Shown here in pieces: positions 58,830 through 59,452 of a DNA stretch of 59,452 nucleotides; position 1 is the first letter of the stretch; each line of letters opens with the position of its first letter. The notes beneath the pieces were generated by a model. It saw nothing but the letters and a program-made list of their open reading frames with translations, was not told where the DNA came from and ran no database searches. The DNA comes from an uncultured Oscillospiraceae bacterium (GTDB lineage: Bacteria > Bacillota > Clostridia > Oscillospirales > Oscillospiraceae). The position numbers were made by a program, and so were the translations under genes. The stretch is from contig CAJULJ010000013.1 in assembly GCA_910587395.1 (NCBI GenBank), positions 1 through 59,452 of the forward strand, read 5' to 3'.

Positions 58830-59452
58830 TAAAACCCATGCACTCCCTTCTCGAGTTCAATTTCTTCCGCAAAAGCTATAATTCCTTGCTCCAACTTAAA
58901 CTTCATATAATTCATCCCATCCTGCCGATCCATAAACATCTTTGCTGCATACCGAACGGAATCGACAGGATCATTAAGATGAAGTACCGCACAAGACAAG
59001 AGTGCTTTGACAGGTTCTGCGCGATACTGCGTGTAGTCAATGCTGTTCTCCTCAAATTCGTGGATCAGCGTAGTTCTCGAAGACTGAAAAAGTGATACGG
59101 CCTTTTGAAACTCTCCCCATGTGTCGAGAAGCGCATATAGATTTTTGTTGCCCAGAAAAATATTAAGCTGCTTTGAGAAGTAATCAAAGGTTCCCTTTCC
59201 AAGTTTGGAAATTTTATGAAGGTTCTCTATTGTCTTATCGGATAGTCCTGTTGCCTCCACAATGGACAAATGTTCTGCCTTTATCCCCCTCAAAATCTCA
59301 TCACAGGACACACCAAAGAAATCCGCCAGCTTTACCGTATATTCAGTTTTCAAATCTCGTGATCCATTTTCCCATTGGGTGACAGTTTCACGCCGAACTT
59401 TACATGGCGTCGTCAATAAAAATATGATATAATCGTCCTCAAAGAAAAGGGG
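58829..59452 (-). CDS. XRE-family regulator of the integrated element, cut by the window edge
   Basis: At least 195 residues after a TTG at 59416; the frame stays open to the edge. VRRETVTQWENGSRDLKTEYTVKLADFFGVSCDEILRG is the second half of a Cro/C1-type HTH, so the recognition helices begin at or before the edge. A helical C-terminal domain of about 145 residues follows (KTIENLHKISKLGKGTFDYFSKQLNIFLGNKN). It is AT-richer than the host genes. The true start lies outside the window or the N terminus is altered. It is probably the element's control gene, coupled to the integrase by a TAATG overlap. Confidence 0.75.
   Translation of the reverse strand, partial: PLFFEDDYIIFLLTTPCKVRRETVTQWENGSRDLKTEYTVKLADFFGVSCDEILRGIKAEHLSIVEATGLSDKTIENLHKISKLGKGTFDYFSKQLNIFLGNKNLYALLDTWGEFQKAVSLFQSSRTTLIHEFEENSIDYTQYRAEPVKALLSCAVLHLNDPVDSVRYAAKMFMDRQDGMNYMKFKLEQGIIAFAEEIELEKGVHGF

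Larger units (their letters stand above)
57452..59452. mobile_element. Left end of a probable integrated element at tRNA-Arg
   Basis: The tRNA 3' end, an integrase reading toward it and a phage-type XRE regulator of lower GC (58829-59452) form the usual attachment end of a prophage or ICE. The opposite end and the attR repeat are outside the window. A likely attL is the tRNA T-arm to CCA (about 57500-57528), which I infer from the arrangement only. Confidence 0.65.

Overview
The window is a chromosomal segment of a GC-rich, spore-forming clostridium, most like the Oscillospiraceae (Flavonifractor / Pseudoflavonifractor / Lawsonibacter type). The evidence is an IspH-ribosomal S1 fusion in a cmk-plsC-ispH/rpsA operon, a GerW sporulation protein, a SleC-type cortex lysin, Rex with iron alcohol dehydrogenases, an alaS T-box leader, and strong AGGAGG ribosome sites throughout. 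The species call is an inference. Most of the window is ordinary, tightly packed housekeeping DNA, with a few decayed genes and the left end of an integrated element at the right edge.

Layout. 1-553: remains of an iron-uptake locus (FeoB tail and a frameshifted FeoB-associated Cys-rich peptide). 603-6995, minus strand: GH13 glycosidase, DUF305 protein, MATE exporter and a BceAB-type ABC pair. 7061-8471: two divergent promoters and an iron alcohol dehydrogenase whose promoter carries a near-ideal Rex operator. 8534-13294: T-box leader, small ORF, alaS, a DUF4250 fusion, a cupin and a HIT protein. 13434-19317: membrane protein, FAD/Rieske oxidoreductase, second iron alcohol dehydrogenase, DUF3842, sugar nucleotidyltransferase, aldose epimerase. 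19520-20379: intact ridA between relics that look like a D-aminoacylase tail and XdhC. 20478-32989: TfoX-C protein, tgt, yajC, greA, lysS, an rRNA methylase, dprA, topA, trmFO, plsX, acpP, rnc. 33563-43491: scpA, scpB, DUF2953, gerW, a DacF-type carboxypeptidase, rluB, an RpiR regulator, a flavoprotein, cmk, plsC, ispH-rpsA.

43560-51837 holds a DUF362 ferredoxin-like protein, an unusual XRE regulator with a glycine/hydrophobic repeat tail, deoC, and a complete BMP-type nucleoside ABC transporter. The last two form a coherent uptake and deoxyribose-phosphate catabolism module. 51915-55494, minus strand, holds a CmpB-like membrane protein, a DUF4364 protein and a three-gene set in which SleC appears divided: the amino-terminal prepro-like domain is one gene, the SpoIID-like catalytic and peptidoglycan-binding part is a second, and a third supplies two more peptidoglycan-binding domains. 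55634-57324 holds rex, overlapping an SLH-domain surface protein by ATGA. 57452-57528 is tRNA-Arg(ACG), followed by a frame-disrupted tyrosine integrase and an XRE regulator cut by the window edge, consistent with an element inserted at the tRNA.

The observations I rate highest are the split SleC, the Rex operator with rex in the same window, the strong internal ribosome site at the IspH/S1 junction, the relic cluster around ridA, the structured leader of the nucleoside transporter, and homopolymer frameshifts in two genes near the two edges.
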